Notes under the pieces: model-generated | What the model was told of the DNA's origin: nothing | Seen by the model: only the letters and a program-made list of their open reading frames with translations | The model's database searches: none | NCBI RefSeq assembly: GCF_030848805.1 | Contig: NC_092360.1 | Span: 12,524,001-12,588,000 of the forward strand | Direction of reading: 5' to 3' | DNA length: 64,000 nt | From: Temnothorax longispinosus | Lineage: Eukaryota; Arthropoda; Insecta; Hymenoptera; Formicidae | Made by a program: the position numbers and the translations under genes | Shown here: positions 12,684 through 25,670 of the stretch, one piece after another | How the letters are laid out: each line of letters starts with the position of its first letter | Position numbering within the stretch: the stretch's first letter is position 1

Positions 12684-12926
12684 CTTTTAAATATTAAATA
12701 TTAAAGGGTGAAATTTGAACCAATACCTTGAGTTAAATAACATTTTGTCATTTTTAACTGCCATGTGTGTCGAAATTTATTACTTTAACTCAAAAGTATT
12801 ATTTTATCTCCATTGGTTTAGTTAAATCAACAACATCATATTAAGTAGGAGCAATAGCGATCGACCTATAAGAATGATTAAAAATGACTCAAATTGAGTG
12901 TAATTTGACATTGCGAATTTAACAGT
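12684..12926 (+). mobile_element. MITE copy 1 (TA-type family shared with 54.2 and 57.7 kb)
   Basis: The body aligns along its length with the copies at 54181-54454 and 57712-58001. Shared blocks include CCAATACCTTGAGTTAAATA, CCATGTGTGTCGA, CCATTGGTTTAGT and AATTTGACA. The right end ATTTAACAGT is intact. The left end (CTTTTAAATATT) is degraded relative to CACTGTTAAATATT and is preceded by TA at 12682-12683. A 7-bp duplication (ATTAAAT) follows it. No coding capacity. Confidence 0.85.
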
Positions 12927-15900
12927 ATTAGGTCGCGATTTTTATATATCAGTAATTAACGATACTTATGTCTATCGAAGTGTTACGTTGCCTCATATAT
13001 CGATGTATCGTATCCGTTAATTACTAGTTCAACACAAGTATTATCATACTGTCACAATCATGCCTCATGTAATCGTAATTATTAATTATCTCTGTCGTTT
13101 ACCGCGACGAATTATTAATCGACGTTAATAGCGGATTTCACGCGCGATTGCACCTAGGTACGCGCAGATGATTTTTCGATTATCAGTTGCTAATTATTTA
13201 TACATCGGTAACAACGTGCTTAGAAGAAATCCGCGTTTCGGAATAATAATATTTTCACCCTCGTGCGTTCTGCATTTATTACGAATACTTTTCTGATCTT
13301 TCCGAAAGGATTATCGATGAAAAATGCAAATTTAAACACCACATATTAATTGCTAACCGCTCGACTCGTGATTATTGTTATCATTCAACCTTAAACGGTA
13401 TGAGAATGATGTCCGAGACACGCGATGCGTGTCCGAACGTTAATTATTAGCGTCGCGTCGAGAACAACGACGGACGTGACGTACGCACGTTGGCAGACAA
13501 CGTCGACATCGACGACGACGAATTCCGAGGGGTGCCATTAAAGCTTCAGGGCTCAGTGAAAATGATGGTTGACCGTATAAATTACACCTTCGATTTTCGT
13601 AACGCCAGCCGGCTGAATTCACGAGGACGACCATAAATTTCCTACGTTAGAACGCGCGGTTTCGTAGCCGGGGCAAGGAGGGAGGGGGTAGGAGCCGCCC
13701 GCCGGTGCGGTGGTCGCAGTTTGCCCCGTAATTTGTAATCGTCGAATTCTACGATCCGCCGTGTGCCATCTTGCGGAACCCACCAATCTGTGACCTTCTT
13801 CTTGACATTAATTTAAAACCTTGTCGTCGCCAATCTCGATCGAAAAAAACTCCCGGTATTATTAACAAGCTGACAGGAAATGGTCAAGCGGCGATTAATA
13901 ACGACGTCGGAGAATTTCTCCGTTGAGATTCATTCGGGAGCGCCTACACGCCAGAAATTTGTTGAACATTATTTATTGTTATATGATAAATTAAATTATC
14001 CGGCGAAGTTATACATAAGGTAAATCCCAGCTGTAATTTTTTTTATGCTTCTTTTATTGGGCTTTAAAGTTAATTTTATTTCTTTAATTACAATAAAAAG
14101 AAAGTAATCATATTATTATAATCCCTTTGTTTTTGAAAATAATTTATGCTTTTATTAAATAATTTTATTGACGTGAGTTACGTGATGACGATCGAACACT
14201 TCTGGGATTACACATAAAATGATAAATAAACAATTATTATCGCAACTATTAGTAAAAAAAAAAGACACCCGGAATAAACCATTTTGTTGCAAACGGCAGC
14301 ACTTGCTTTAATAAAGGTTTAATAAAGATGAGCTTATGAAAATTTATGGCGCGCGATCCTATTGGCCATGGTAATTTAAATGTGACGATTTGTTTTATTC
14401 ATGAGCGATCGTTTAAAATACTTCTGACGTACGGTGCACGGTTAAATAAGAAGCGGAATATTTCATGCCGCTGCGGGCTGCGCGGCATAAATTGAAAATT
14501 AACGAAGAAGCGTTAGAGCCATAGAGAAAGCAAATTCATGAAACAGGTCATTCACTATGAGAATCATACCGAAACATCTCGCAGATCTGTGTTTTTGTGA
14601 AGATTATAAATATAATGTATATATATAATCCTTTTTATATATAATGTATTATATGTACATGTACATGTATATGTATTTATATGATCTAAAAAGATATTAG
14701 CAAATATGTGTATAAAATTAAAAAAAAACAGTATTGAATAATATTTATTGAGTCATATTTTATTGCATAATAAAATAATTAATTATATAAAAATGTTCAA
14801 CTGTAATAATATGTAATATATTTAATGTTATAAACATTTTTGCAAATGAAAATAATTGTATTCTTCTCACATGATGAGATAAATTATCGAAAATTGTATC
14901 TCGCGTTCTAATAATAAATTACTAGGAACCGAGTCGTAAAATCGCTAACGCTACTAAATACCTGATAAACAAACCTCCTGACAAGCGTTAATCGCGATCG
15001 CTTACTATGTTGTTTCACGGTATTCACTTAATTATGCAATTGAAAATAACCTTTCGGTACATCGAGCGTCTCGTAATGGAAACAGTTTTAATTAAACGCC
15101 ACCTGTCTGTGTAGCCGTTTTATTCAATGCGCACGTATCGTGCAGTTACGATTTTTTAGTAGCCGCCATTGCGGCAACGCGTGGAAAAGCGCTTACACGC
15201 GCTCGTTACGATCTGACATTATCAGTTCAACGATAATGCTTGGTTATTCCGCCTTTTAATTGGGTCATCAAGGCCAAGTGTTTCCCTCGGGAGAAACGTG
15301 GAAATCCATTAACGCAACGCCAATGAAATTTTCGCACTTCCTCTTTACAACGATGGAGATCCCCTTGCATTATTCCCATCGATGACTCGTCACATTCAAT
15401 TTCGTTTGTAGGATGATCCAGTCGAGATATTAATCACTCGTATACTGTTTCTTTTTTTTTAACAGACATCAATAGTAGAGAATCTTCCTTCTTATTTTTT
15501 AATTGTAGATTAAAGAAATATTCTTTATTAATGTTATCTTTTATATTGTTACGCAATTGATTGACGTATTCAATTAATCGCGTGTGTATACGTATTTAAA
15601 GGTGGAGGGATCAATTTTAAAATAGCTTAAAACATTTTAAAATATATTCACTATTTAAATATATTAAATTTTCGTTACATCAATAGTTTTGTTGCAATGT
15701 TATAAATAAGCATTTCATAAAATCAGATTTGTAAATTTAAAACAGATATATTATTTAATATATTGTGATTTACAAAATAAATACCGTATATATAAGTCAA
15801 ATGTGAATAATTTCCATATAAGCCAATTACATTTTCGTCAACATATTTGTTTTTACAAATATACATATGTGTATAGCAGATATTCTTTTTTATTTACATA

Positions 15901-18900
15901 TTTTATTTACGTAGCATTTATTGCGATTTCCTATTTATATACAAAACAATATTTCTATTGGAATGTAAACAGATGTTTATGGTACTTTTATTCCCATTTT
16001 CCTCGAAATTTTGTTCATGTGATTCAATATTTAACATTGGGATTGACGATTAACGTATACATATTTCTACTATTCAAATATGCTATATATACATCTTTTT
16101 GAAAAAAAGAGATAAAGGGGGAAAACTAGTTAATTAATTTAATATTGCAACAAAAGTCAACAGAAAATCTCAGGAAGTGCACCGTTATAAATTTAATAAA
16201 AAATTTAAAGGCGTTTTAATTGCTTTATAATATTCTGTTAAATTGATTTTGTGTTATTAGCTTATTTTAATCAGCGCGAGATTTTGATAGATCATAATTG
16301 ATGATTTAATTAGCAAATTGATAGTTAACTGAAATTAAATTCATGAAATATGGCATAACAACTATATTGAAGATCTCCGTGATGGATATAAACATTATAA
16401 ACTATGAATTAGATTTTTAATAAAAATAAACAATGTTTATTTGTAGCAAATTTTTTTATGCTTACAAAATAATATTAGTAAAAACATGTTTTGTTCGTTT
16501 TTCTTCCATTGCATAAACGTGAAATTACGCACGATGTTAGATTTGTCAAGATATCGAACTTTCACTTGAATCTCGCGATATACAATAAATTCGAACTTCG
16601 ACTCTAACACACTTTGTCGAAAAATCGGTTTTTGAAACTGATTTTGTTAACTTAACCTTTAAAATAAACTATTTAGATAAACTTAGAAACATGCGCGTCT
16701 TTCCGCTGCCTCGTCCGCCGTGATATGTGATCGCTATCCCGGTCAAATATCCGGTAAGCTTCCGCATCGGGAGCGAAAGAAATAGATTCCGATCCACCTA
16801 ATGAAAGTCCGTGCACTGAAAGCACGAGAAAGAGGGAGAGTGAGAGAGAAAAGCGATCGGTCATCAAAGTGCCCGGGGATTCTCGACCGGAGAGTATCTT
16901 TCTCTCTATTTCCCGAGCCGCGTGTACAGTCTCTTTCACAAAAGATAGAAAGCATCTCCTTTGACAGACGTAATTACGTTTGCAGCCGAAACGAGTACGA
17001 TCGATTACCGAAGGGCCGGGTATTATGCGCTCGGCCGACCTCGCCGTACGATGGAGTTCAAGCACGTTGACGTGCATTTAAGCCGTGCATTTCGCGCGTG
17101 TCGAACTTACGATGCACATGTCGCATGTCGTTACTAGTTAATGGTTATTATTAATTTTCTAAATGGAACGACATCGCCGCGCGATATAAGGAAAAAGTGC
17201 TACGTCATTTTTCATTCATCGCGACGATAATGCATGATGTTACACAAAATATTCTAAAAAAAATAATGGCCCTTTTAATAATAAATTCCTTTCCAAATTT
17301 GATTTATCTCTTTTTCTCTCTTCTTTATTATAATAAAACGTGGCATATATGTTCTCCAAATTAGGTCATTTTATTTAACAATATAGGCTTTGTTACGTTT
17401 TATCGCGTATTTGATTTTTTTTTCTCCACATATTCAAACCCTAATTACACTTTTTGCAAAATTCAGTTTTAATAGTGACGCGAAATCAGTTAGTATATTT
17501 TCTAGATCTCTGACTTGTAAATGTTTTCCATGCTATATGTATCATTCTCAGAACCTTGGCGAAAAGATGGCAATCCGTTAGAATTATTCATAGAATGTGA
17601 TGAATGAGGCAGAATTTCCCAATCTAACTTCGCAATCGTCTGTCGTATGATCTGTAGTAGGGTCTTCCGTTATCCTGTAATAACAAAAAGCCCTTTCGAT
17701 TGATGAGGAAGGTTGCTTTTGGAGTTTTTCGTAAGTTTATTATAACATGAAATAATAAATCACTCCCATGACAGTTTAGTCTACGTTTAATAGCTTAAGA
17801 TGAATTATTTCTTTCGAAATACAGTAGGAAGAATTTTCTTGAAATATCAATTTTTAATATTGTCCAGGTCTTATAAAAAAGTAGCTATAAGAAATAGTGG
17901 TGTCCAATTAAATTTAAATGAAAAAAGACATTACTTATTTATCAATGTTGTTATTAATTTCAAATTACACTATATGCTTAATAACATTACTAGTTTCTAT
18001 ATTTAAATATGAAATAATATTTTTATATTACTTAATAATCTAATACGATGTTCTCTTTGCGCAATAGAATATTTTGAGACGATGAAGAAAATTACGAAAT
18101 GTAATACTAACGTTTCCAAGTAGTTTTATTGAGTATAATTCTCCGCGCGAGATGTAATTTCGTGTAAAAGGGCTCGACTGAAATAAACACCACGTGAGGG
18201 TACGGCAAAAGAAAGTCAGAAGTTAGAAGATAAGATGTGAGAACGAGCGACGTGGTTGTAGAAAGGTGCGGAGTATATATATAAGGCGAGAAAGGGATCG
18301 TTTGAACATCTGGCAGGGTATCGTATGAAAAGGACGTGTGCAGAGAGTGCGAGGGAAGGAAAATAAAAATAGCAGAGTTAGTAGATTGAGGGGGTGGGGA
18401 TAATAAAGGCGAGATAGACTGGATGAAGGGCGAGCGCGAGATGAGTAAAAAGCGAAACTGCGAGCATCGAAAGGGATGGTAGGATAAATATAATGAGAAA
18501 AATTGCCGAACCTGTCCAAAGCCGTGAACAATGACCATAAAGTAAAAACGCCAGTAACTTCTAACCAGAATGCTCGATTATCTCTATCCGTTGTACGACT
18601 GATGAAATTAACGTTTAAAGTGCATTAGCAACGGGTGTTTCGTCTCGAGTTCCGAGATAACTCATCTTCAAAAGTCTTGACGACAGTGACAAATATACCA
18701 CCGTAAACAGAAATTTCTATCTAAAGAAGAGCTAATACGATTGTACAGGATATGTCCGATTTTTTTACCGCATTATTTTTCAACGACGTACTATTTTTTT
18801 TACAAAGAAAAATATCGGTACGCCTATTGTGTGCATCGTAACTGATAATTGAAAATGAAAAGTTTTCTGCATACAAGCTTGAGATTTGATGACGAAACTA

Positions 18901-20069
18901 TACCTATTCTTTATGTTCATTTCAAGTGGATCTCATTACTTTAACAGAACTTTAATTTGAAGTTCAGCTTTAAAGATATAATTGCGAAATGAAAGTCGAG
19001 CTAAATTATAATCCTTTTAATCTCCTGATAGCCTCACAGAGAACAAATTGATTTGAGATTAATAAAAAGATCCGCTACTAAAAATAATTCTTTACTAAAA
19101 ATATAAATCCTTAATAAAAATAATTATCAGAAACTTCCAGTGAAACTTCATTTTCCATGCGTATCAATGATAATATCAATATTGATAAATTCAAAAGATA
19201 CAAAAACGAAATATAAAACGAAATCGTTCGAGTATGTTAGAGAATTGTTTCATACCTTCTGTATTAATAAAGGATAGTAATTTATGCCTCGCGTTTAATG
19301 CATGCTATCTGATTTGTTCGACTGATTAACAAACGAATGTTAAGTAGCGTAATTCACCCGCTAATTTACTGCAATTATGCAATTATATCTGATTCAACGC
19401 AGATTTACGCAGACCGGGCGGAGCCGTTCACCGGAATAGTTTCGAAAACCCGATTTCGCGGTTTGCCGCTTCGAAATTCGCGTTAAACTGACACGTCGGA
19501 TCATCGGAAGTAACGCGGTGAGTTCTCGCCGATTTTTCCACGTTTTTGCGGTAACGTGATCGTCGGATTGAACGATCTGTCCTCACCGGTCACGTTTGAT
19601 CTGTTAATGTAATAACGTGAGACCGAAACCGCATTCGCTCCGATATCGATTGTATATTGGAATAATATAATGATGAAACTTTGTAATATACTACCTGCAA
19701 ACGTCATTAATGTCATTTATTTCTTTCTTGAAATTTTATTTCCTTGACCTTTAGATTTCTTAAATTTTTCTTGCGTTTAGAAATGCATTTTGTTTCTTCA
19801 ACTCGATCTTCAAAATGTAATTGTCGGTTCTATTTTTGGAGAAATATAAATTTTGCACGGCATATAATATATCAGTATTATCGCGTAATAGTCTAGTATA
19901 GTATTAAATTTCAATTCATCAATTACACTGCGTACACACAATTAATTAAAGCATGCAGTTGTGATTACGGTATATAATAAGGACATTCAATCTCCTAATT
20001 AGAAACAAAGTTCGCCTCGTAACAAAATGTCTTTCTTTTTGCGGTCTAAAAATTTGAAATTCGAGTTCC
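12927..20069. other. Long non-coding stretch, AT-rich with CpG-rich blocks
   Basis: No supported gene. CpG-rich blocks lie at about 13420-13780, 14930-15380, 16690-17110 and 19380-19620. Between them the DNA is strongly AT-rich. The minus-strand frame at 16673-17077 contains a leucine/serine run made by a GA-rich stretch. The minus-strand frames at 18107-18538 arise from a strongly purine-biased plus strand, which lowers stop frequency in more than one phase, so neither is taken as coding. Confidence 0.6.
15000..15240. promoter_or_regulatory. Possible enhancer-like motif cluster
   Basis: Within about 80 bp there are TTAATTATGCA (15028-15038), TTTAATTAAA (15087-15096) and an E-box CACCTG (15100-15105). 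These resemble homeodomain/POU and Snail/Scratch-type sites. The stretch is CpG-rich compared with its flanks. Functional status is inference. Confidence 0.15.
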
Positions 20070-21960
20070 GTGAAATTTGAGACGAAGCTATATACCGTGT
20101 CGATGCTCAAATTGCGAGCCTCCTATCTGGAAAATCAGGAAAGACATCCACGTGAACGCAAGCGACGGTGTTATTACGATTCTTCGCGTGCGGTCATTGG
20201 TCGTCGTGCTTCGTTCTCTGCGCTTGGCGGTCGCCGTTTTTTTTTTTTTGTCTTTTCTTTCCGGCAATACGAGGAGAGCCGAGCTGAAATTGGATCAGAT
20301 AGGGAGGGGCGCGAGAGGGGATGAGAATCCCGGAGAGATGGACCAGAGAACGCGTCTCGAGGGCCTATCGACTCTCTTTTATTTCTGCTCGAGTCTACTC
20401 GATGGCCATCCCGCTGGTGGGCACGTTGCCGTATATAAGTGGTTTAAGTAGACGATCGCGCCAACAGGTCGCCGTGTGGCTCGAGCTTTTCACTGAGCTC
20501 GGCAACAATGTCCAAGCTGCATTGGACGGTCGAGTTCGCTCCGGTAGGTTAATCATTTTCGTGATAGGAGTATGGAAACCAAGCCAGCTGCACGCGTACT
20601 CGATGAAAAGAGGATTAAACCTGTACCGTTATGGGATAGGGACAAATCCAAAACAACGACAAGAATGCTTTGTTGGATATCGAGAGGAAAACGTGCGATC
20701 TTCAATTTGTCACTCTTGCACCGCGTTCATTTTTCACATTAATGAAAATCACAGCCTTTATTTATATTACATCGGAATTAATCTCGTCAGGCGCGTACAA
20801 CGCAGTGGGCCGCAGCATCAATGAAGCGAGATTACAAATGCATTTCTTGTTTGCGCTTCCTGTTTTGAGAAATTGTTATACATTGTGTATCGCCGGTCTC
20901 AAAGTGGCCGGGTCGGTTACAAATTCGTGGTCGCGCGGACATAATTGCGGCGAATGAACTAACCAGCAAATTAGTCGACTGACAAGCGGTGGGTAATAGA
21001 TGCACGAGGAAACCGAAACCGGATGATTCATGCCTGATTGGACAGTGCGAGACGCTTCGTTGCATGGCTGCAACAATAGACTGCATAATTCTGTCAAATG
21101 AGATCCACTATGGCTGAATGGATCCGATGCTCTCGTTTTGACAAAGTGCGCGTCATGCCCGCTGCCGGTGTTCTTGGCAAGGTAGCAAGGTACTAGCGGA
21201 TCGATCGCGAGGTCATTTGAGACAGAATATCTCGGTCTATTTATGCTAAATAAAATTCGAAAAAATAACATGTTTGTTATCACGATATTTGGTCTAAAAG
21301 TAAGTGTAGCCTCTATTGTGCACAATCGAAACGTGAAAAGTAATATAGATATAAACGATATAGAGATTGGTGAAAGTTTTTCTTTCTACGGTATATATTT
21401 AAAAAATTATATGAAGTTTCTTTATATATAATACGTTTCAACTTAATGATGTCAAATATTTCCGAAAATTATTTGTCTAGTAATAAAATTATGAAAATGT
21501 GCCAACTGTCTCGTATACGTTAATGATATTCGCAACAGCATCCTCGCGAAACGCGCAAAAATTCATCAACGTGGAATTACTTTGTGACGGACGGAAAATC
21601 CAGCGCGGAAGGCGTGCCGCTCCGGCGAGCCGGAGCAAAAACAACGGGATAGTCCGGATAGAATGCGGGCGAGTGCGGAAACTGCGAACCGCGAAGAATG
21701 CCGAGAAATCGAAGAAACCGGGAAACCGTGGAGAATGGCTGGAGGATGGCTGGAACGGCGTGAGAGGATAAGCGGCGTGCTACGAGAAGTTATTCTGGAG
21801 GGTAGTTAGGTATGTATAAAACGCCGTCTCCCATGGGAGGACCAGCCCGCTTTAAGCACCATCCACAACGGCTTATAGCCCGTTCTATGCTCCCGTATGT
21901 TTACGGGAAACATCGGACTGATATAACTCGTTCACGCGAGTACCTATTATATTCTAGAGT
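20070..21960. other. GC-richer block with several long open frames
   Basis: About 1.9 kb of near-balanced base composition in an AT-rich region. It contains the longest ATG frame of the window (20321-20824, plus) and a convergent minus frame (20876-21325) that starts at a non-ATG codon. TATATAAG occurs at about 20433-20440 but lies inside the plus frame and has no well-spaced initiator, so I do not call a promoter. Apart from the listed candidate, nothing here is supported as a gene. Confidence 0.5.
20321..20824 (+). CDS. Longest ATG open frame, 167 residues, no recognised family
   Basis: A true ATG (GGGGATGAGA) opens 167 codons to a stop at 20822-20824. Roughly residues 35-80 look most protein-like, including a leucine/glutamine-rich piece around VAVWLELFTELGNNVQAALD. 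A donor-like CCG/GTAGGT follows near 20543, so only the first 220 bp might be exonic. The C-terminal half is rich in tyrosine, histidine and arginine and has no visible domain. Other overlapping phases are also open (for example 20077-20451), which is expected when composition is balanced. One frame of this length in 64 kb on two strands is not far from chance. I recognise no homolog. Confidence 0.15.
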   Translation: MRIPERWTRERVSRAYRLSFISARVYSMAIPLVGTLPYISGLSRRSRQQVAVWLELFTELGNNVQAALDGRVRSGRLIIFVIGVWKPSQLHAYSMKRGLNLYRYGIGTNPKQRQECFVGYREENVRSSICHSCTAFIFHINENHSLYLYYIGINLVRRVQRSGPQHQ

Positions 21961-24900
21961 CTAGACTATTCTAGAGCGTATGCGCTCATGCGATCTCCTT
22001 TGGATGTGTGTGTGAATAAAGAAAATTTCGTAAGTCCACTCGACGACACAGAACATTTGTTATTTTCCGGCAGAAAATAGATCGTTAGTGACGTTAATTC
22101 ATCCGTTATTTTATTTCCTCGATTTAGGATTTGAAAGATAATATAATATATGATATATAAATTATATAATACTTTTTTAAACTTTCTCTCAAAGGATATA
22201 CGTATATACATACAAAGTATATACATACGTTTTTGATAATCTTTCGGAATAAGAAACCTCTGATTATTGCTTTTATCACCTTATTACTATTTTTATAACT
22301 TAATGCGTGTATATACTCCTAATCAAAAATCTAAAGTAAAATTATAATTAATATTTTTAAAACATGAACTTAGAATGCGTTCTGCTCTCGCGTATATGTA
22401 ACTAAAATGTGAAATTCATATGTTACGTTCTTTGAGAGGATTCACCCTTAACTCTGCACGTAGTCGCATATAAAAGTGAGATATAGAGTTATTAATATGT
22501 CGCGTACCACACGAATTGTAATTAAGTTTGCGAAGATTCAACTGAAGATTGTACGCTCAACGATACCAATGTTATAGTAAATATGATATTTAACAGCATT
22601 ATGCTTGCGTTTAAAGGGAGGGTCAACGCTTCGTTATCTCTAGTGTAATCAAATGTCATAACAGACATTTCAATATTTGTTTCGTTGAAATAACATGTTG
22701 AAATAATTAATGTAATTACGCAGAAAAGTTTATCGTACGCCAAAGAGGACGGGACTCTTTAATCCCTTTCATTTTTCTTGCGCACGCATCTTCATTTTCC
22801 ATAATTCTTTGTACCCGCACCGCTTCCTATTTCTTTCTGTCCCAGTATCTCCGTATCTTTCTCTCTGGTCGGTGTTTCTCGCTGCAGAGCCTCTTTTTAT
22901 ATTTTTTATACTCACGAAACCAGCCGTTCCGTTAGATCTTCGTTACATCTCCGTTCCTTTTGCAATTTTTTTTTTAATTTTTCCTTCTCTTCCTTTTTCG
23001 TACGTCGTACATCGTAATTACTTGTTACTTTGTGATGCATTACGTAAATCATCTCTGTGATAACTGGAATGAAGCGAAGAGGATATCCAGGACATCCAAC
23101 TGACGACACATGTTAGAGCGCTATATAAAAATTCATACATATATTAATTTTTAAGTTCATAAATCTACATATGTGCAATTTTTTTAATGTCTAAATGTAA
23201 CTTGTACATCTCTGAAGTACTGGTACGTCCCGTTTTGATTATCTTTCTAGTGTGACGGAATACTTACCTTTTATGTGTAAAAATATTTTAATTATATGTT
23301 GCTACACATAAAATGTGAATGAGAAAAAAAGGAACATATCGAAAGACATTAAATTCGATAAATATGATTGAATATAGAAAGTATTCTTTTATCAGCATTT
23401 AAGAACATTTTCAATTGGTATAACCATTATTGAACAGTATTACATTACGACTAATTAATAAATTGCTTTAGTGAGTATTCATCCTGTAGCTATAATACAC
23501 GTTGTAAACAGTAATTGTCCAATTATCACTCTTCAGCCTCAACCTCAACATTGATTTATTAAATAACGAATTAGTACCGCTGGCGATTTCTGTATTATTA
23601 GACCAAAGATGCATTATGTACAGGACGGAATAAAAATAACACCGGTAACTGTCGTTAATTGCACGTTAATAAATGTTTACTCGCGCTGCGGACCGAAGGA
23701 GGAAGCCGTGAGCTTTGCGAGCCGTAGCTTATCCACTGTTACGAGATAGTTAAGCTGTGCACGGACATATACACACACGCACGATATGTTTGCTCTATGC
23801 TCTCGTGTTTACGCAATTATTAATGCCCTCGTGCTTATGCTTCATGATACAAAAAAGGAACGACAAAGTGGGACAGGCAAGTACGAAAGGAGAAGTAAGG
23901 GACGAAAGCAGATTAGAGTCACGTGACTTAGAAAGAAATTCATACGCGATTAGCGAGGGTCCGACGTGCGATGGCTCAAACTATTAAGGTATGACTATCC
24001 GAAACGACAGAAGCAGAATTCGAGTTAAGGGATATATTCCGGAGAAACGCCAAGTTGAATAAGATAAATAGCATGACGGTTATTACGTGCGATCCTAAAA
24101 TAAACGTAACAAGAATAAGACATAATTAGATCGGAGGAGGAAAAAAGCGCATCGACTTTTCACCAAAAAATGCACGTTACGCCACCTTATCTCTTCAACT
24201 TGTGATCTACTCACAAATGTCACCAGACACGTGACTCCTGTTGCAGTATATTGTAAGTCTAATCCGAAACTGGGTTAGCCGACAGTATTAATTAACATAA
24301 ATTTGCTGCGCCACGGTGTGAAAATTCAAGATGCATAACATTACGAAAGCATACGTATATATAATTTGAATTGATAGCGGTCTAGATTCACCTGCGAATA
24401 ACCTTGTGTGTCCTCTTCTTATCTCTCCATATAGTCACATTCTTTTTAAATCTGAACCGACATTAATAATTTATAATGGCCAATAATTGCCATCCCGATA
24501 TAACAATTCGGTAAAATTATTCTGATAAATGTAAAAAAGAAATACAAAGCGTTCTGTTCTTCTTTTGGAAGTAAAATTATCTTTTTAAAAGTCGCGGATG
24601 TCCTGGATACTTTGTGTTGTTTTGCCCGCGCGGGAAATTATAGTTACCTTATGCTTAATCGAGTACAATGCGATAACGATAAAAGTGTGAATTAGAACGA
24701 GTTCGGCGTAACAGCGAGAAAGTCCGGGATTAAAGCGAGCAAAAACGGAGGTTTCCCTCGGGAGGAAGTTATGTCGACGGGTTAGTTAGGCATGCACGTA
24801 GCGCAGCGTTCCAGCTGCATACATCGCGCGTTTGCGCCGGGGACCAGATAAGCCTCGCATGCTGCACGTTGCACCTATGCTTTGTGTCGACTAGAAACGA

Positions 24901-25358
24901 CACTAATATTGCACAAAGGAGACGAAAAACAGAAGAGGCGCGTCGCCGATGCGTCTCGTATAAAACCAGACCCTCGCGGAAATAAGTAGCTTGTCAGCGG
25001 AGAAATATATGATAAATGTTGAAAGAGACAATGGATGGAAATGAAGTAAAGGTAACCGAGAAATTGCAGAACGCTGCGTAATAAACATATATATAGAGAG
25101 CGAACGCTTCTAGTTCAATTTTCAGTTGCATAAATTTATCTCGTCGTCTATTTGCGATACGCGGGTTTACATTATGTCTTGGAGTTTGAAATAAATTAAT
25201 GTATAAAACAAGGAAACAAGAGTGATAAGAAGAGATGTTTTATTGAACATAAATGACGCTTAGGTGTTCGTTTACCTTAGGACTTACATATATCTTACAA
25301 TTGAATTATGAACTGTTGACGTAAAGGCAATAAACCTAATTGAAGGCCTCCACGGTAA
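21961..25358. other. Non-coding stretch
   Basis: No supported gene. The DNA is AT-rich with CpG-rich pieces at about 24690-24960. The open frames present are short. A (CA)-type run near 23765 and poly-T stretches near 22960 are minor. GTAAGT-like strings at 22029 and 24254 are isolated, with no open frame linking them to an acceptor. Confidence 0.6.
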
Positions 25359-25670
25359 GTCGACTTACATTCCTATTATTTATTTTTTTGTCGCAAAAGG
25401 AAGATAAGTTTAATAAGGTTTGATGGGCAACGAAAAACACATTCAAAAAGTCTGTCAAAAGCCTTTTCCTCAACTTTTTTTGTATTTTATTTGACTATTT
25501 CCGAGTTGGACCATTGTAAACTAGAGCTAAGTAAAATATCAAAAGAGAAACAGAGGGATATGAGAAAACTTACGAAACGTCTCCGAAAAAATTATAACCG
25601 CCAGTTCTACATGGCCTTGACTGAAGAAGCCCATGAAAATGCTAATATATGTATAAGCACCACGATCTGA
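25359..25670 (+). CDS. Lysine/arginine-rich open frame, possible exon
   Basis: Frame 25359-25670 is open for 103 codons in AT-rich DNA, where stops are frequent. The only sizeable ATG start is at 25560 (37 residues), so the rest would have to be exon reached by splicing. About residues 48-95 are hydrophilic and helix-like, with many K, R and E (for example LELSKISKEKQRDMRK and LTKRLRKNYN, then MALTEEAHENAN). Possible acceptors are TTTTTTTGTCGCAAAAG (AG 25398-25399) and GACTATTTCCGAG (AG 25504-25505). A weak donor GTATAAG starts at about 25651. No family is recognised. It could be an exon, a decayed gene or chance. Confidence 0.18.
   Translation, partial: VDLHSYYLFFCRKRKISLIRFDGQRKTHSKSLSKAFSSTFFVFYLTISELDHCKLELSKISKEKQRDMRKLTKRLRKNYNRQFYMALTEEAHENANICISTTI

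Noticed and set aside
16673..17077. 134-codon minus frame
   Set aside because: Part of it is a serine/leucine run from a GA-rich stretch, and another phase of the same strand and the plus strand are open as well.
18107..18538. 143-codon minus frame with a second open phase
   Set aside because: Purine bias of the plus strand removes stops from several minus phases; the product is serine/proline/leucine-rich with no domain.
20433..20440. TATATAAG as a TATA box
   Set aside because: No initiator-like sequence at about 30 bp downstream and it lies within an open frame; isolated TATA-like strings are common here.
20876..21325. 149-codon minus frame convergent to the 167-codon frame
   Set aside because: It starts at TTG, has no domain, and lies in the same GC-balanced block where long frames are expected.
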